DNA of 26,697 nucleotides from Pusillimonas sp. UBA6240. Its GTDB lineage: Bacteria > Pseudomonadota > Gammaproteobacteria > Burkholderiales > Burkholderiaceae_B. Of the stretch, positions 1-6,870 are shown piece after piece (the stretch's first letter is position 1; every line of letters begins with the position of its first letter). The stretch lies in contig DJWC01000162.1 in the NCBI GenBank assembly GCA_002441445.1, forward strand, positions 38,756 through 65,452. Direction: 5' to 3'. A program made the translations under genes and the position numbers. Below the pieces are notes generated by a model. That model searched no databases. It was not told where the DNA came from and worked only from the letters and a program-made list of their open reading frames with translations.

Positions 1-32
1 GGTGCCGTGTTCGACTCACGGGGGGGGCACCA
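1..32 (+). tRNA. 3' end of a tRNA gene (partial, possibly tRNA-Leu)
   Basis: The first 32 bases fit the last part of a tRNA. A 5-bp T stem (5-9 with 17-21) closes a 7-base loop TTCGACT (10-16). Seven bases of the acceptor strand follow (22-28, GGGGGGC), then discriminator A (29) and an encoded CCA (30-32). The 5' part lies outside the window, so the anticodon cannot be read. Discriminator A and the T loop would suit a leucine tRNA, but this is a guess. A terminator follows 18 bases later. tRNA 3' ends are frequent integration sites, which fits the accessory look of the next 8 kb. Confidence 0.65.
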
Positions 33-49
33 GAAAAATCAAGCACTTA

Positions 50-76
50 GGCCAACTCCTCAGGGTTGGCCTTTTT
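50..76 (+). terminator. Rho-independent terminator of the tRNA
   Basis: A perfect 7-bp stem, GGCCAAC (50-56) with GTTGGCC (65-71), closes an 8-base loop and is followed by five T residues (72-76). Its place 18 bases after the tRNA CCA shows that it ends that transcript. Confidence 0.85.
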
Positions 77-79
77 GCA

Positions 80-160
80 TCAAGGCTTCATGTAAGCCCA
101 GGCATATACCTTGGTGATGGGAGCGGCGGTCATCGGATTGCCCCTCGGTTTTCCGTTCAT
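80..160 (-). CDS. possible 26-residue small ORF
   Basis: A short minus-strand frame starts with ATG at 160 and ends with TGA at 80-82. It encodes 26 residues beginning MNGKPRGNPMTAAP and ending AYMKP. I see no convincing ribosome binding site and do not recognise it. It could be a decayed C-terminal remnant of a larger gene, possibly of a mobile element, because it sits between the tRNA terminator and the toxin-antitoxin promoter. The rest of 77-250 shows nothing recognisable. Confidence 0.2.
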   Translation of the reverse strand: MNGKPRGNPMTAAPITKVYAWAYMKP

Positions 161-252
161 CGCGTGAGGCGGCGTCAATAGTGATGGAGAGATCAGCCAG
201 GCTGGCAGCTCCCGCCCCGTCCCCATCGCCTCGATCGGCCACTTGCCTTTCA

Positions 253-287
253 ATCAATTTTGTAGTAACGTACCTACTATTATTGAT
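253..287 (+). promoter_or_regulatory. probable operator of the toxin-antitoxin pair
   Basis: Two nested inverted repeats precede the antitoxin gene. The outer arms are ATCAAT (253-258) and ATTGAT (282-287). The inner arms are TAGTA (263-267) and TACTA (275-279). Their centres differ by only 1 bp. Phd/YefM antitoxins usually bind such palindromes in their own promoter and repress it together with the toxin. A strong ribosome binding site, GGAGG (291-295), follows before the ATG at 302. Confidence 0.5.
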
Positions 288-301
288 GCTGGAGGTGCTC
301 T

Positions 302-556
302 ATGACCATCACGACCCTATCCAGTCGAGAGTTGAACCAGGACGTGACGCGAGCAAAGAAGGCCACCAAGAGCGGCCCGGTGTTCATCACGGATCGCGGC
401 AAGCCCGCGCACGTGCTGCTCAGCTTCGAGGACTATCAGCGGTTGACAAAGCAGCGGCGCAACATTGCCGACGCATTGGCGATGCCGGGTGTTGCGGACA
501 TCGAGTTTGAGCCACCGCGCGTGACCATTGGAGCCCGGCCGGCTGATCTCCCATGA
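302..556 (+). CDS. Phd/YefM-family antitoxin
   Basis: This 84-residue protein is the antitoxin of a type II toxin-antitoxin module. The N-terminal part (MTITTLSSRELNQDV, about 1-15) is the typical Phd/YefM DNA-binding start, followed by the family pattern around FITDRGKPAHVLLSFEDYQRL (about 28-48). The C-terminal third (about 55-84) should wrap around and block the toxin's active site. The ATG at 302 is chosen because GGAGG lies 6 bases upstream. The stop overlaps the toxin start by 4 bases, so the two are translationally coupled. The palindromes at 253-287 are probably its own operator. Family assignment is firm; activity is inferred. Confidence 0.9.
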   Translation: MTITTLSSRELNQDVTRAKKATKSGPVFITDRGKPAHVLLSFEDYQRLTKQRRNIADALAMPGVADIEFEPPRVTIGARPADLP

Positions 557-981
557 TGTATGTGCTCGATACCAACGTACTGTCCGAGCTGCGCAAGGTA
601 CGGCTTGGCAAGGCCGATGGGAATGTGGCGGCATGGACGGAAAGCGTCGATGCTGCCGACCTCTTCGTATCGGCCATCACCATCATGGAGTTGGAGCTCG
701 GCGTTCTGTCGATTGAACGCAAAGACGCTGCCCAGGGGGCCATGCTGCGCTCGTGGCTGGAGCAGCAGGTACTACCCGAGTTCTCCGGGCGCACGTTGCC
801 TATCGATACCGCTGTGGCGCAGCGCTGCGCTCGACTGCATGTGCCGGACAAGCGCGGCGAGCGTGACGCGCTCGTCGCGGCTACGGCGCTGGTGCACGGC
901 ATGACGGTGGTAACGCGCAACGTGGCCGATTTCAAGCCTACGGGAGTGACCATCATCAATCCGTGGGAGCCGTCGCCATAA
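553..981 (+). CDS. VapC/FitB-like PIN-domain toxin
   Basis: This 142-residue PIN-domain protein is the toxin partner of the preceding antitoxin. VapC-type toxins are Mg-dependent ribonucleases that cut tRNA or rRNA. The acidic residues expected for metal binding are present: D6 in the MYVLDTNVLSE start, E46 in TIMELELG, D105 in GERDALVAATA, and D126 in the TRNVADF motif. The length and the C-terminal GVTIINPWEP ending are normal, so the gene looks intact. Its start (ATG 553) overlaps the antitoxin stop. FitB-type toxins also pair with other antitoxins, so the exact subtype is not certain. Confidence 0.92.
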   Translation: MMYVLDTNVLSELRKVRLGKADGNVAAWTESVDAADLFVSAITIMELELGVLSIERKDAAQGAMLRSWLEQQVLPEFSGRTLPIDTAVAQRCARLHVPDKRGERDALVAATALVHGMTVVTRNVADFKPTGVTIINPWEPSP

Positions 982-1008
982 CTGCCTACGGGTTCAAGAA
1001 CGCCTCGG

Positions 1009-1290
1009 ATGGCGGTACTCCAGCTGGAGCACCGTGCCCGCATGCAGCAAAAACGGCTGGAACATTGGCTGCGCGATGCCGGCCGGCTGCTGGTGGTCGA
1101 GATCGGCGCTGGGACCGCGATTCCAACCGCCCGCGACTTTACACATCGAATGGCCTTCGATTTTCACGCTCCCGTCATACGCATCAATCCCCGGGACGCA
1201 TCCATTTACGGCAATTCGAGCCATATCAGCCTGGCGATGGGTGGGCTTGAAGCCTTGCAGGCCATAGACGCTTTGCTGACGCAGCCCTGA
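1009..1290 (+). pseudogene. C-terminal remnant of a Sir2-family NAD-dependent deacylase
   Basis: The frame encodes about 93 residues that match only the C-terminal end of Sir2-type deacylases. Recognisable parts are LLVVEIGAGTAIPTARDF (about 27-44), VIRINPRDA (the NAD-contacting end of the Rossmann fold) and the closing SLAMGGLEALQAIDALL. The catalytic His, the zinc cysteines and most of the Rossmann fold are missing. Family similarity seems to begin near 1018, only about 37 bases after the toxin stop. In frame, the codon directly upstream of this open stretch is the TAA of the toxin gene (979-981). The rest was therefore probably lost when the toxin-antitoxin segment arrived. No ribosome binding site precedes it, and function is unlikely. 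Confidence 0.75.
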
Positions 1291-1335
1291 TAGCCGGCGT
1301 CTCGGCAGGGCCGAGCGGTGCTTCACGTTTTTAGA

Positions 1336-1761
1336 TTACTTGGCTTTATGCTGGAGCATCCATTGATGCTTCGGTGCATCGAGCGGGGAGATCAATATCC
1401 AGTCGCCGGCCGATCCGTAGACCTTCAATTGCTGGCCCGGAACATAATAGCCAGTGACGGGTGCGGCGGTCGAAGGATAAGCGTGAAGTGTTATTTGGCC
1501 TTGTTTCTGTCGCTCTACCGGGCGTGCCGGGCGCGCAGAAGAAGCAGGCGCCGAAGGCGCTGACGGTGTTGCAGGCGTGACCATGCGCGGGGCGGTATAA
1601 GCTGGTGCGCTTTTCGCACTGCCGCCGGCGATGCGGCAAGTTTTATTGGCGGATATGCAAGTATTGCCGCAGGGTATTCCTTTTCGGCAATTCTTCGCCT
1701 GCACCGGAAAGATGAAGAGCGCAAATGCAGCCAGCGAAACGACCATGCATATAGATTTCAT
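1336..1761 (-). CDS. secreted Cys-rich protein with an SH3-like tail, function unknown
   Basis: The gene encodes 141 residues. Residues 1-22 form a signal peptide ending VQA. A compact four-cysteine segment follows (C25, C31, C35, C42, pattern NCRKGIPCGNTCISANKTC), probably with two disulfides. Then comes a Pro/Ala/Ser-rich linker (about 50-90). The C-terminal part resembles a small SH3-like domain, with YVPGQQLKVYGSAGDWILIS near the end. The CxKGxPCGxxCI pattern occurs in small exported proteins of Burkholderiales with no known function. ATG 1761 is chosen because it starts the signal peptide; a TTG at 1788 would only add nine unlikely residues. It probably acts in the periplasm or outside the cell. 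Confidence 0.75.
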   Translation of the reverse strand: MKSICMVVSLAAFALFIFPVQAKNCRKGIPCGNTCISANKTCRIAGGSAKSAPAYTAPRMVTPATPSAPSAPASSARPARPVERQKQGQITLHAYPSTAAPVTGYYVPGQQLKVYGSAGDWILISPLDAPKHQWMLQHKAK

Positions 1762-1777
1762 GGTTGCACCGGGGATT

Positions 1778-1817
1778 ACGATAGACAACCAAGTGTACGT
1801 AAATGTACGACTATCGT
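1778..1817. repeat. inverted and direct repeats upstream of the secreted protein gene
   Basis: Perfect 7-bp arms ACGATAG (1778-1784) and CTATCGT (1811-1817) flank two direct copies of TGTACG (1794-1799 and 1804-1809), which are 10 bp apart. The group lies 17-56 bases upstream of the minus-strand start at 1761, where promoter or operator elements would be expected. It could be a regulator binding site; no known consensus is recognised. Confidence 0.35.
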
Positions 1818-1872
1818 GGCCTCGGGTTTACCATGGCAAAGTCCGCGCCGCCGGGGCCGGAGGGGCGCCCGG

Positions 1873-2259
1873 TCATTGCTCGACGATCTGCTCGGATATC
1901 TCAATCAGATTGAGGTCGGGATCGCGCAGGTAGATCGAACGTATGGGTCCGGTCGCACCGGTGCGCTGCACGGGCCCTTCGATGATTTTGGCGTTTTTCC
2001 TTTGTAGCTCCGCGATCACATTATCCAAGGGCCGATCGGCGATGAAACATAAATCCAGCGCGCCGGGCACCGGCAGATGCGCCTTGGGCTCGAATTCCGA
2101 GCCTTTGACATGAAGATTGATTTTCTGCTGCCCAAAGCCGAACGCCTTGCGCCCTTGGCCAAAACTTACAAGCGTCATTCCTAGCAGGCTGACATAAAAG
2201 TCGATGCAGGCTTTTTCGTCTGCGGTGGTGAGTACCAAATGGTCGAGCTGGCGAATCAT
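1873..2259 (-). CDS. VOC-family (glyoxalase/dioxygenase fold) protein
   Basis: This protein of about 128 residues is a single vicinal-oxygen-chelate domain made of two beta-alpha-beta-beta-beta units. The first unit starts IRQLDHLVLTTAD with a metal-type His at residue 7 and includes FYVSLLGMTLVSFGQGRKAFGFGQQKINLHV. The second unit ends SIYLRDPDLNLIEISEQI, where the Glu of LIEIS is the usual metal ligand. Such proteins include lyases, dioxygenases and antibiotic-binding proteins, so the substrate cannot be told. The ATG at 2259 is preferred over 2268, because AGGA lies at a good distance before it and almost touches the earlier ATG. Confidence 0.88.
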   Translation of the reverse strand: MIRQLDHLVLTTADEKACIDFYVSLLGMTLVSFGQGRKAFGFGQQKINLHVKGSEFEPKAHLPVPGALDLCFIADRPLDNVIAELQRKNAKIIEGPVQRTGATGPIRSIYLRDPDLNLIEISEQIVEQ

Positions 2260-2436
2260 ATGCGGCATCCTGCGGTTGGTGAGCTCGCTATTTTATCCGC
2301 TGCCAAATGGCTTGCATTGACCCACAAGCTAATTCTTAAAAGCAGCCTGTGCAACTCTTCTTTTGGGAAGGGATCTGCTGGAAATGGCTTGGTCGCGCCC
2401 TAGCTGTGCCGAGAACCAGCCAGCGGTCGATATAAG

Positions 2437-3189
2437 TTAGAGAAAAAAGGCCGCGCGCACAAAGAGCATGGTGGATATCAAGACCAGGAACACGCTGAAG
2501 GCAAGGCGGAACGCCGCCTCCGGTAATTGCCCGGCCCACCGGTCTCCAAACTCATGGATGATCAGGCACCCCAGCATGGCAGTGGCAACCAGCGGTACTG
2601 TCAACGGCTGCGGCAACCCTTCGTGGGTCAGGATCACGGTGATCTGTATTATTTTGCCTACGCCGAAGCAAAGGTAGAGCGCGAACACCTGCTGTCTTCG
2701 TGTCAGGCGGGCGAGGCCGGCGAATAGCACCAGGAAGGGGGCGCCTACATTGAGCGCCGCCTCGGTCAACCCGGCCAGCAAGCCGAATATGGACGCCGCG
2801 CGACCCGCGGGAACGGAGAGATCGCGCCGGCTGTGCTGCAGCACTGCCGGCAGCATGACGCTGCCGATGAGCAGCGCAGCGAGGAGATATAGCGCGGCGC
2901 GCTCGGACAGAGCAAGCTGCGCCCGCGCGCCGAGCAGCGCGCCCACGATGATACCCGGCAGCACGCGCCATGGTAGCGCTTTGTCCTGCAGCGATGCGCG
3001 CTGCCGCCATAGCCATGTGCAAGTCAATGCCAGCATGGGCGACGCAGCCAGCATCACGGCGCCGCGATGGTCCATCATCAGGGCGAGCAGCGGTGTCGCG
3101 ATCATTGCAAAACCTAGCCCGAATATTGCCTGCACGCAGGCGGAGACGGCGAGCACGGCTAAGCAAAAAGTGAGCTCGATGGCGTTCAT
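2437..3189 (-). CDS. TauE/SafE (TSUP) family permease
   Basis: The 250-residue protein is an inner-membrane permease of the TSUP family (formerly DUF81), members of which export sulfite, sulfoacetate or other organosulfonates. It is very hydrophobic with about seven or eight membrane segments. The family features are the N-terminal ACVQAIFGLGFAMIATPLLAL segment (about 18-38) and the second-half repeat AGLTEAALNVGAPFLVLF (about 139-156). It lies 70 bases after the amidohydrolase gene on the same strand, so it may be the last gene of that operon. A role in exporting a product (for example sulfite) of the local catabolic pathway is inference. Confidence 0.88.
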   Translation of the reverse strand: MNAIELTFCLAVLAVSACVQAIFGLGFAMIATPLLALMMDHRGAVMLAASPMLALTCTWLWRQRASLQDKALPWRVLPGIIVGALLGARAQLALSERAALYLLAALLIGSVMLPAVLQHSRRDLSVPAGRAASIFGLLAGLTEAALNVGAPFLVLFAGLARLTRRQQVFALYLCFGVGKIIQITVILTHEGLPQPLTVPLVATAMLGCLIIHEFGDRWAGQLPEAAFRLAFSVFLVLISTMLFVRAAFFL

Positions 3190-3259
3190 TTTGCTTGGCG
3201 CAAGGGCATGCCGCCTGCTGCGTGAGGCGTCCAGCGCGTCATCGACGCTATGCCGTGCA

Positions 3260-4714
3260 TCACAGGGCTACGCGTGCGCCGACTCGCTGCGACGCTTCAT
3301 TCAGTTTCGCTATCGCGGCTTCCGGGTCGACTGTCAGCACCTGGCCGCGATCCACGATGCGGCGACCTTCGACGATGACCTGATCCACATCCTCGCCATT
3401 CGCTGCGAGCACCATGAACACGAAGGGGTCGTGAGCGGGAGCCGCCTTGAAGGTATCCGTGCGCAGCAGCACGATGTCCGCCTTGCAACCGGCCGCAAGA
3501 CGGCCAAGGTCCGGCCTTCCCAAAGCATCTGCGCCGCCCGCCGTTGCCATATGGAAGATATAGCGGCAGTCAATGGCCTCGGGAGAGCGTTCGACGAATC
3601 GGCACATGACTGCGGCCATGCGCATGTCGTTGAACAGGTCGAAAGGGAAGGTATCGGTGCCCAGCGACTGGCGAGCGCCAAGTTTGCGGTATTTGTGAAT
3701 CGAATTGATGACTCCGCCGCGGCGAGCCTTTACCCATGGCAGGTGAACCACGGTTGTTGCAGAATCGCGCAGGGCTTGCGCCTCGTCTTTTCCCAGAGAA
3801 TCAAGGTTGCCGTCGGCCGTCATGACCTGCCCATGGCCAATCAGCAGATCGGGTCCGAGCAAACCCGTGTCCTTCAGGTATTCAATCGTTGTGCGGCCAT
3901 ATTCGCTGCGCAGGCGTTCGAACTCTTTGGGCGACTGGCCCGCATGGATTTGGATGGGCAGTCGATGTGCGTTGGCGACTTCCCGCGTTTCCCGTAGCAT
4001 GGCCGGATCGCAGGTGTCGATTTGACCGGGCGCGAGCATCGTGCGCAAGCGACCTTCATGGCGGCCGTTATACCGGATGCAATAGTCGATGCAATCGCGC
4101 ATGCGTGGCCGGCCGTCGTTGGGATACGCCTCATACCAGACTCCGCCCGCCGGGCCGGCGCCATAGTGATACTTGCGATAGCGGGGAGCGGAATACACGC
4201 GCAATCCTATGCCGATGCCGATTTCGGCCACATCTTCTGTGATGGTGATGTCGCCGTGGCCGCCGACCTCGAAGTCATATCCCATTTCGACCACCGTGGT
4301 CGATCCCGTGCGGGCCAATTCCGCGAAAGCGCATTTTGCCGCGGCCAGTTGATCCTCCGGTTCAAGAGCGTGCCTTACCGCCGGAAGCACTTGATAGAGC
4401 GGGCCATAGTTGGTTGTGGTGAGCTTGGGCGCTTCGGTGGTGTTCGCTGCCTCTTCCAGCCGCCCGCGTGTAAATGGCGTATCGGTAACATGCAGGTGGG
4501 TATTGACCAGCCCCGGAATCACCAGGCGGCCCCGCGCGTCGATATGCGTATCGCCGGGAAGCTTATGCCAACCCGCGCGGGGCCCGATGTAGACGATGTC
4601 GCTGCCCTGGAAAGCCAGCACCGAGTCGTCAGGGAGGACTGTGTGGCGGCCGTCCTGCCAGGCGATGATAGTGCCGTGCTCGATCAGCGTGCGAGGTAGA
4701 TGGGCTGTGCTCAT
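3260..4714 (-). CDS. metal-dependent amidohydrolase (SsnA/AtzA-like subgroup)
   Basis: This 484-residue cytoplasmic protein belongs to the amidohydrolase superfamily, which removes amino, halide or amide groups from cyclic or aromatic nitrogen compounds. The small beta domain is formed by residues 1-65 and the C-terminal end. The TIM barrel carries NTHLH (H73, H75), IHAGQ (H257), LIGHGQ (H294) and LGTDTFP (D354), giving the expected metal set. The HxxE motif found in many deaminases reads HAGQ here, with Gln260 in place of the catalytic Glu. The protein could therefore be a hydrolase with altered chemistry. The gene is 67 bases from the Bug gene and probably cotranscribed. The substrate is unknown. 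Confidence 0.88.
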   Translation of the reverse strand: MSTAHLPRTLIEHGTIIAWQDGRHTVLPDDSVLAFQGSDIVYIGPRAGWHKLPGDTHIDARGRLVIPGLVNTHLHVTDTPFTRGRLEEAANTTEAPKLTTTNYGPLYQVLPAVRHALEPEDQLAAAKCAFAELARTGSTTVVEMGYDFEVGGHGDITITEDVAEIGIGIGLRVYSAPRYRKYHYGAGPAGGVWYEAYPNDGRPRMRDCIDYCIRYNGRHEGRLRTMLAPGQIDTCDPAMLRETREVANAHRLPIQIHAGQSPKEFERLRSEYGRTTIEYLKDTGLLGPDLLIGHGQVMTADGNLDSLGKDEAQALRDSATTVVHLPWVKARRGGVINSIHKYRKLGARQSLGTDTFPFDLFNDMRMAAVMCRFVERSPEAIDCRYIFHMATAGGADALGRPDLGRLAAGCKADIVLLRTDTFKAAPAHDPFVFMVLAANGEDVDQVIVEGRRIVDRGQVLTVDPEAAIAKLNEASQRVGARVAL

Positions 4715-4781
4715 GAGCTAGAGTTCCTTCAGTGTTCAAAAGTGATGGCGGCCAATACCGGCGGCATGATGGAGAGGTCGT

Positions 4782-5798
4782 TCATTGCTTCTCTATGCCG
4801 GCGGCTTTGATGGTTTTGCCCCACTTTGCGCTTTCCGACTCGATGAATTCGGCGAATTCCTCGGGCGTGCTGCCTACGGGCTGTAGATACATGGACTTGA
4901 GTTTGCTCTGCGTTTCGGATGCCTCCAATGCCTTGACGAACTCTTGTTGGAGACGGGAAATTATGGGCGCCGGGGTCGCGGCGGGAGCCAGCAAGCCAAG
5001 CCAGCCGTGCGCTTCGATGTCGGAAATGCCGTAATCGCCCAGTGATGGAACATCGGGAACGGTCGGGTCGCGTTGGCTACCGAAAACGACGATCGGCCGG
5101 ATGGAGTGCGCACCGCCGCTCTTGCCCACATTACCCATGAAATTAGCCGGGTTGGTGACACCGTATTCGACGTGGCCGCCCATCACGCTGGTAATCATTG
5201 GAGTCGGACCAGTGAAGACCACATGCGTCGCTTGGAGGCCTATGCGTGGCTTGATCATCTCCATTGCGAGATGCGACAGCGAGCCTACGCCCGGTGTACC
5301 GTAACTGAAGCCGTCGGGGTTCGCACGGGAGGCCTGGCCGAGCTGCTTGAAGTCGACCGTGGGGGCGGAGGGGCCGGCAAACAATACGTTCGAATAACGT
5401 GCCAATTGCGTGATGGCCGCAAAATCGCCGGGCTTCCAGCGGAGCTCGGCGAACATGAACTGATTGGTGACATGATTGGGCGCTTGCATCAGCAGTGTGT
5501 AGCCGTCCGGGGCTGAACGGGCCACATACTCCGCGCCGATATTGGTCGATGCGCCGGCGCGGTTCTCCACGACTATCGTCTGATTGAGGGACTTGGAGAC
5601 GATGGGCGTGAGCAGGCGGGCTAATATGTCCGAAGTGCTGCCGGGCGGATAGGGGACGATCAGCTTGATGACCTTGCTTGGAAACTCCTGGGCCGCGGCC
5701 TGGCCGGCAATGCTGAACGAGGCGAATATGGAGACCGCTGCGGTCCACATAAGCCAAGAAAGTGATTTGAGTATTCGGGCGCTGCGAAATTTGGACAT
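4782..5798 (-). CDS. Bug-type TTT-family solute-binding protein
   Basis: The 338-residue periplasmic protein is a binding protein of the tripartite tricarboxylate transporter family, greatly expanded in Bordetella and relatives. It has a signal peptide (about 1-37, ending AGQAAA before QEFPSK), the family start KVIKLIVPYPPGSTSDILARLL, and the conserved segments VVENRAGASTNIGAEYVARSAPDGYTLL and DGFSYGTPGVGSLSHLAME. ATG 5798 is chosen because GGGAG lies 8 bases upstream; the frame is open to 5825. No TctA/TctB membrane genes are nearby, so it would share a permease encoded elsewhere. It probably captures the substrate of the neighbouring amidohydrolase. Confidence 0.93.
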   Translation of the reverse strand: MSKFRSARILKSLSWLMWTAAVSIFASFSIAGQAAAQEFPSKVIKLIVPYPPGSTSDILARLLTPIVSKSLNQTIVVENRAGASTNIGAEYVARSAPDGYTLLMQAPNHVTNQFMFAELRWKPGDFAAITQLARYSNVLFAGPSAPTVDFKQLGQASRANPDGFSYGTPGVGSLSHLAMEMIKPRIGLQATHVVFTGPTPMITSVMGGHVEYGVTNPANFMGNVGKSGGAHSIRPIVVFGSQRDPTVPDVPSLGDYGISDIEAHGWLGLLAPAATPAPIISRLQQEFVKALEASETQSKLKSMYLQPVGSTPEEFAEFIESESAKWGKTIKAAGIEKQ

Positions 5799-5900
5799 GA
5801 GAAGGACTCCCTGGATTGTTCCCATCCGGCACTACCGGCCCGGCATGCGTCCATTATCCGAATCCCGCCATCCGCGTACTAGCAAGAAATTGCCACCCGG

Positions 5901-5917
5901 CGGCGGGGTTTCCGCCG
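5901..5917 (-). terminator. hairpin between the regulator and Bug genes
   Basis: CGGCGG (5901-5906) pairs perfectly with CCGCCG (5912-5917) around a 5-base loop, 26 bases after the stop of the Crp/Fnr gene on the minus strand. No T run follows, so it is at best a weak or factor-dependent terminator. A possible -10 element GATAAT (minus strand, 5858-5853) lies between the hairpin and the Bug gene, with no clear -35. Confidence 0.25.
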
Positions 5918-5942
5918 TGAACGGGACTTAGGCTGGCGGCGT

Positions 5943-6665
5943 CTAGCGCAGTCGTGCCAGGCGGCCGGGTTCTTGCACCACCATGGTCCCGTCGGGACGC
6001 TTGGCGATTAGCCCCGCTTCGTCGAATTGGGCCAGCGTCTGGGAGACCCACTGGCGGGTCGAGCCGATGATGGAGGCAAGCTGGCTATGCGATAGCTCGA
6101 TCACCGGGCCCGATGGGCGCGCCGCGAGCATCGATAGCAGGCGTGCCAGGCGCACCCTCATTGAATGTGTGGCGAGCAGTTGCAGCAGCGCGCAATAGCA
6201 TTGCGATTTATGCACCAGCGCGTCGCACAAGGCCACGGCGAGCACCGCGGTACGGGCGGCGAGTTCCCGGAGCTCCTCGCCCGGCAGCCATAGGCCCTGG
6301 ATATCCTGTACGGCCACAGAAGTCCAGACATGCCGGCCTCCGCCGAACATCTGCGGGGCGCCGACGAAGTGGCCAGCGCTCCAATAGCCCAAAGTCAGTT
6401 CTCGGGCGTCTTCGGATGTGTAGTAAGAGCGCACGAGTCCCGATTCGATCAATACCAGCCCATCGTGGGTCTGGCCTTGCTCGAAAAGGGTTTCGCCGGC
6501 GCGGTAGGAGCGTAGCCTGCCGAGCGCGCGCACCTCTTGGCGAACGGATTCAGGCAGCCGTGCAAGCAAGTCTGGAACCTGGCTGTCCAGGCCGCTATCG
6601 GACAGCAGCAGGGCGCTCGAAGGCAAGGCGAACCCGGATCGGATGCGTGTCGTGGGCTTGCTCAT
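5943..6665 (-). CDS. Crp/Fnr-family transcriptional regulator
   Basis: The 240-residue protein has a cyclic-nucleotide-binding-type beta roll (about 50-140, with YRAGETLFEQGQTHDGLVLIESGLVRSYY) and a long dimer helix. The C-terminal winged helix-turn-helix is at about 190-235 (LSHSQLASIIGSTRQWVSQTLAQFDEAGLI). It lacks the N-terminal cysteine cluster of oxygen-sensing Fnr, so the ligand is unknown. It is transcribed in the same direction as the Bug, amidohydrolase and TauE genes and away from the hydantoinase gene. It is the obvious candidate to control both sides through the palindrome at 6756-6778. Confidence 0.92.
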   Translation of the reverse strand: MSKPTTRIRSGFALPSSALLLSDSGLDSQVPDLLARLPESVRQEVRALGRLRSYRAGETLFEQGQTHDGLVLIESGLVRSYYTSEDARELTLGYWSAGHFVGAPQMFGGGRHVWTSVAVQDIQGLWLPGEELRELAARTAVLAVALCDALVHKSQCYCALLQLLATHSMRVRLARLLSMLAARPSGPVIELSHSQLASIIGSTRQWVSQTLAQFDEAGLIAKRPDGTMVVQEPGRLARLR

Positions 6666-6755
6666 TTTGTACTTATATCCGGCGCAATTCCATGGTTGTC
6701 TCTACAAGGATGCGAGCCCCCATATCTTAGCTCTTGGGAGAGAATCGCACGAGTC

Positions 6756-6778
6756 ATACTTAATAAAAAGTTAAGTAT
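6756..6778. promoter_or_regulatory. perfect 8+8 bp palindrome, putative operator
   Basis: ATACTTAA (6756-6763) and TTAAGTAT (6771-6778) are perfect inverted repeats around a 7-base AT-rich centre. The 23-bp length is close to that of Crp/Fnr-family sites, although the half-site is not TGTGA or TTGAT. It is in the 205-bp gap between the divergent regulator (start 6665) and hydantoinase (start 6871) genes, about 91 and 93 bases from the two starts. Binding by the adjacent regulator is inference. Confidence 0.55.
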
Positions 6779-6870
6779 TGCGGTACATAAGATCGGTTGT
6801 TGCGGCTATATACCCCGGATAGACTTTTCTCCGTCATGTGGAAATTCAACGGATGGGGGGAGGCAAACTC

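Noticed and set aside
20..27. Run of eight G residues as a phase-variation tract
   Set aside because: It is the end of the T stem and the acceptor strand of the tRNA and is not in a coding frame.
2750..3997. 415-codon plus-strand open frame opposite the TauE and amidohydrolase genes
   Set aside because: Crosses two real genes and their gap without any recognisable domain.
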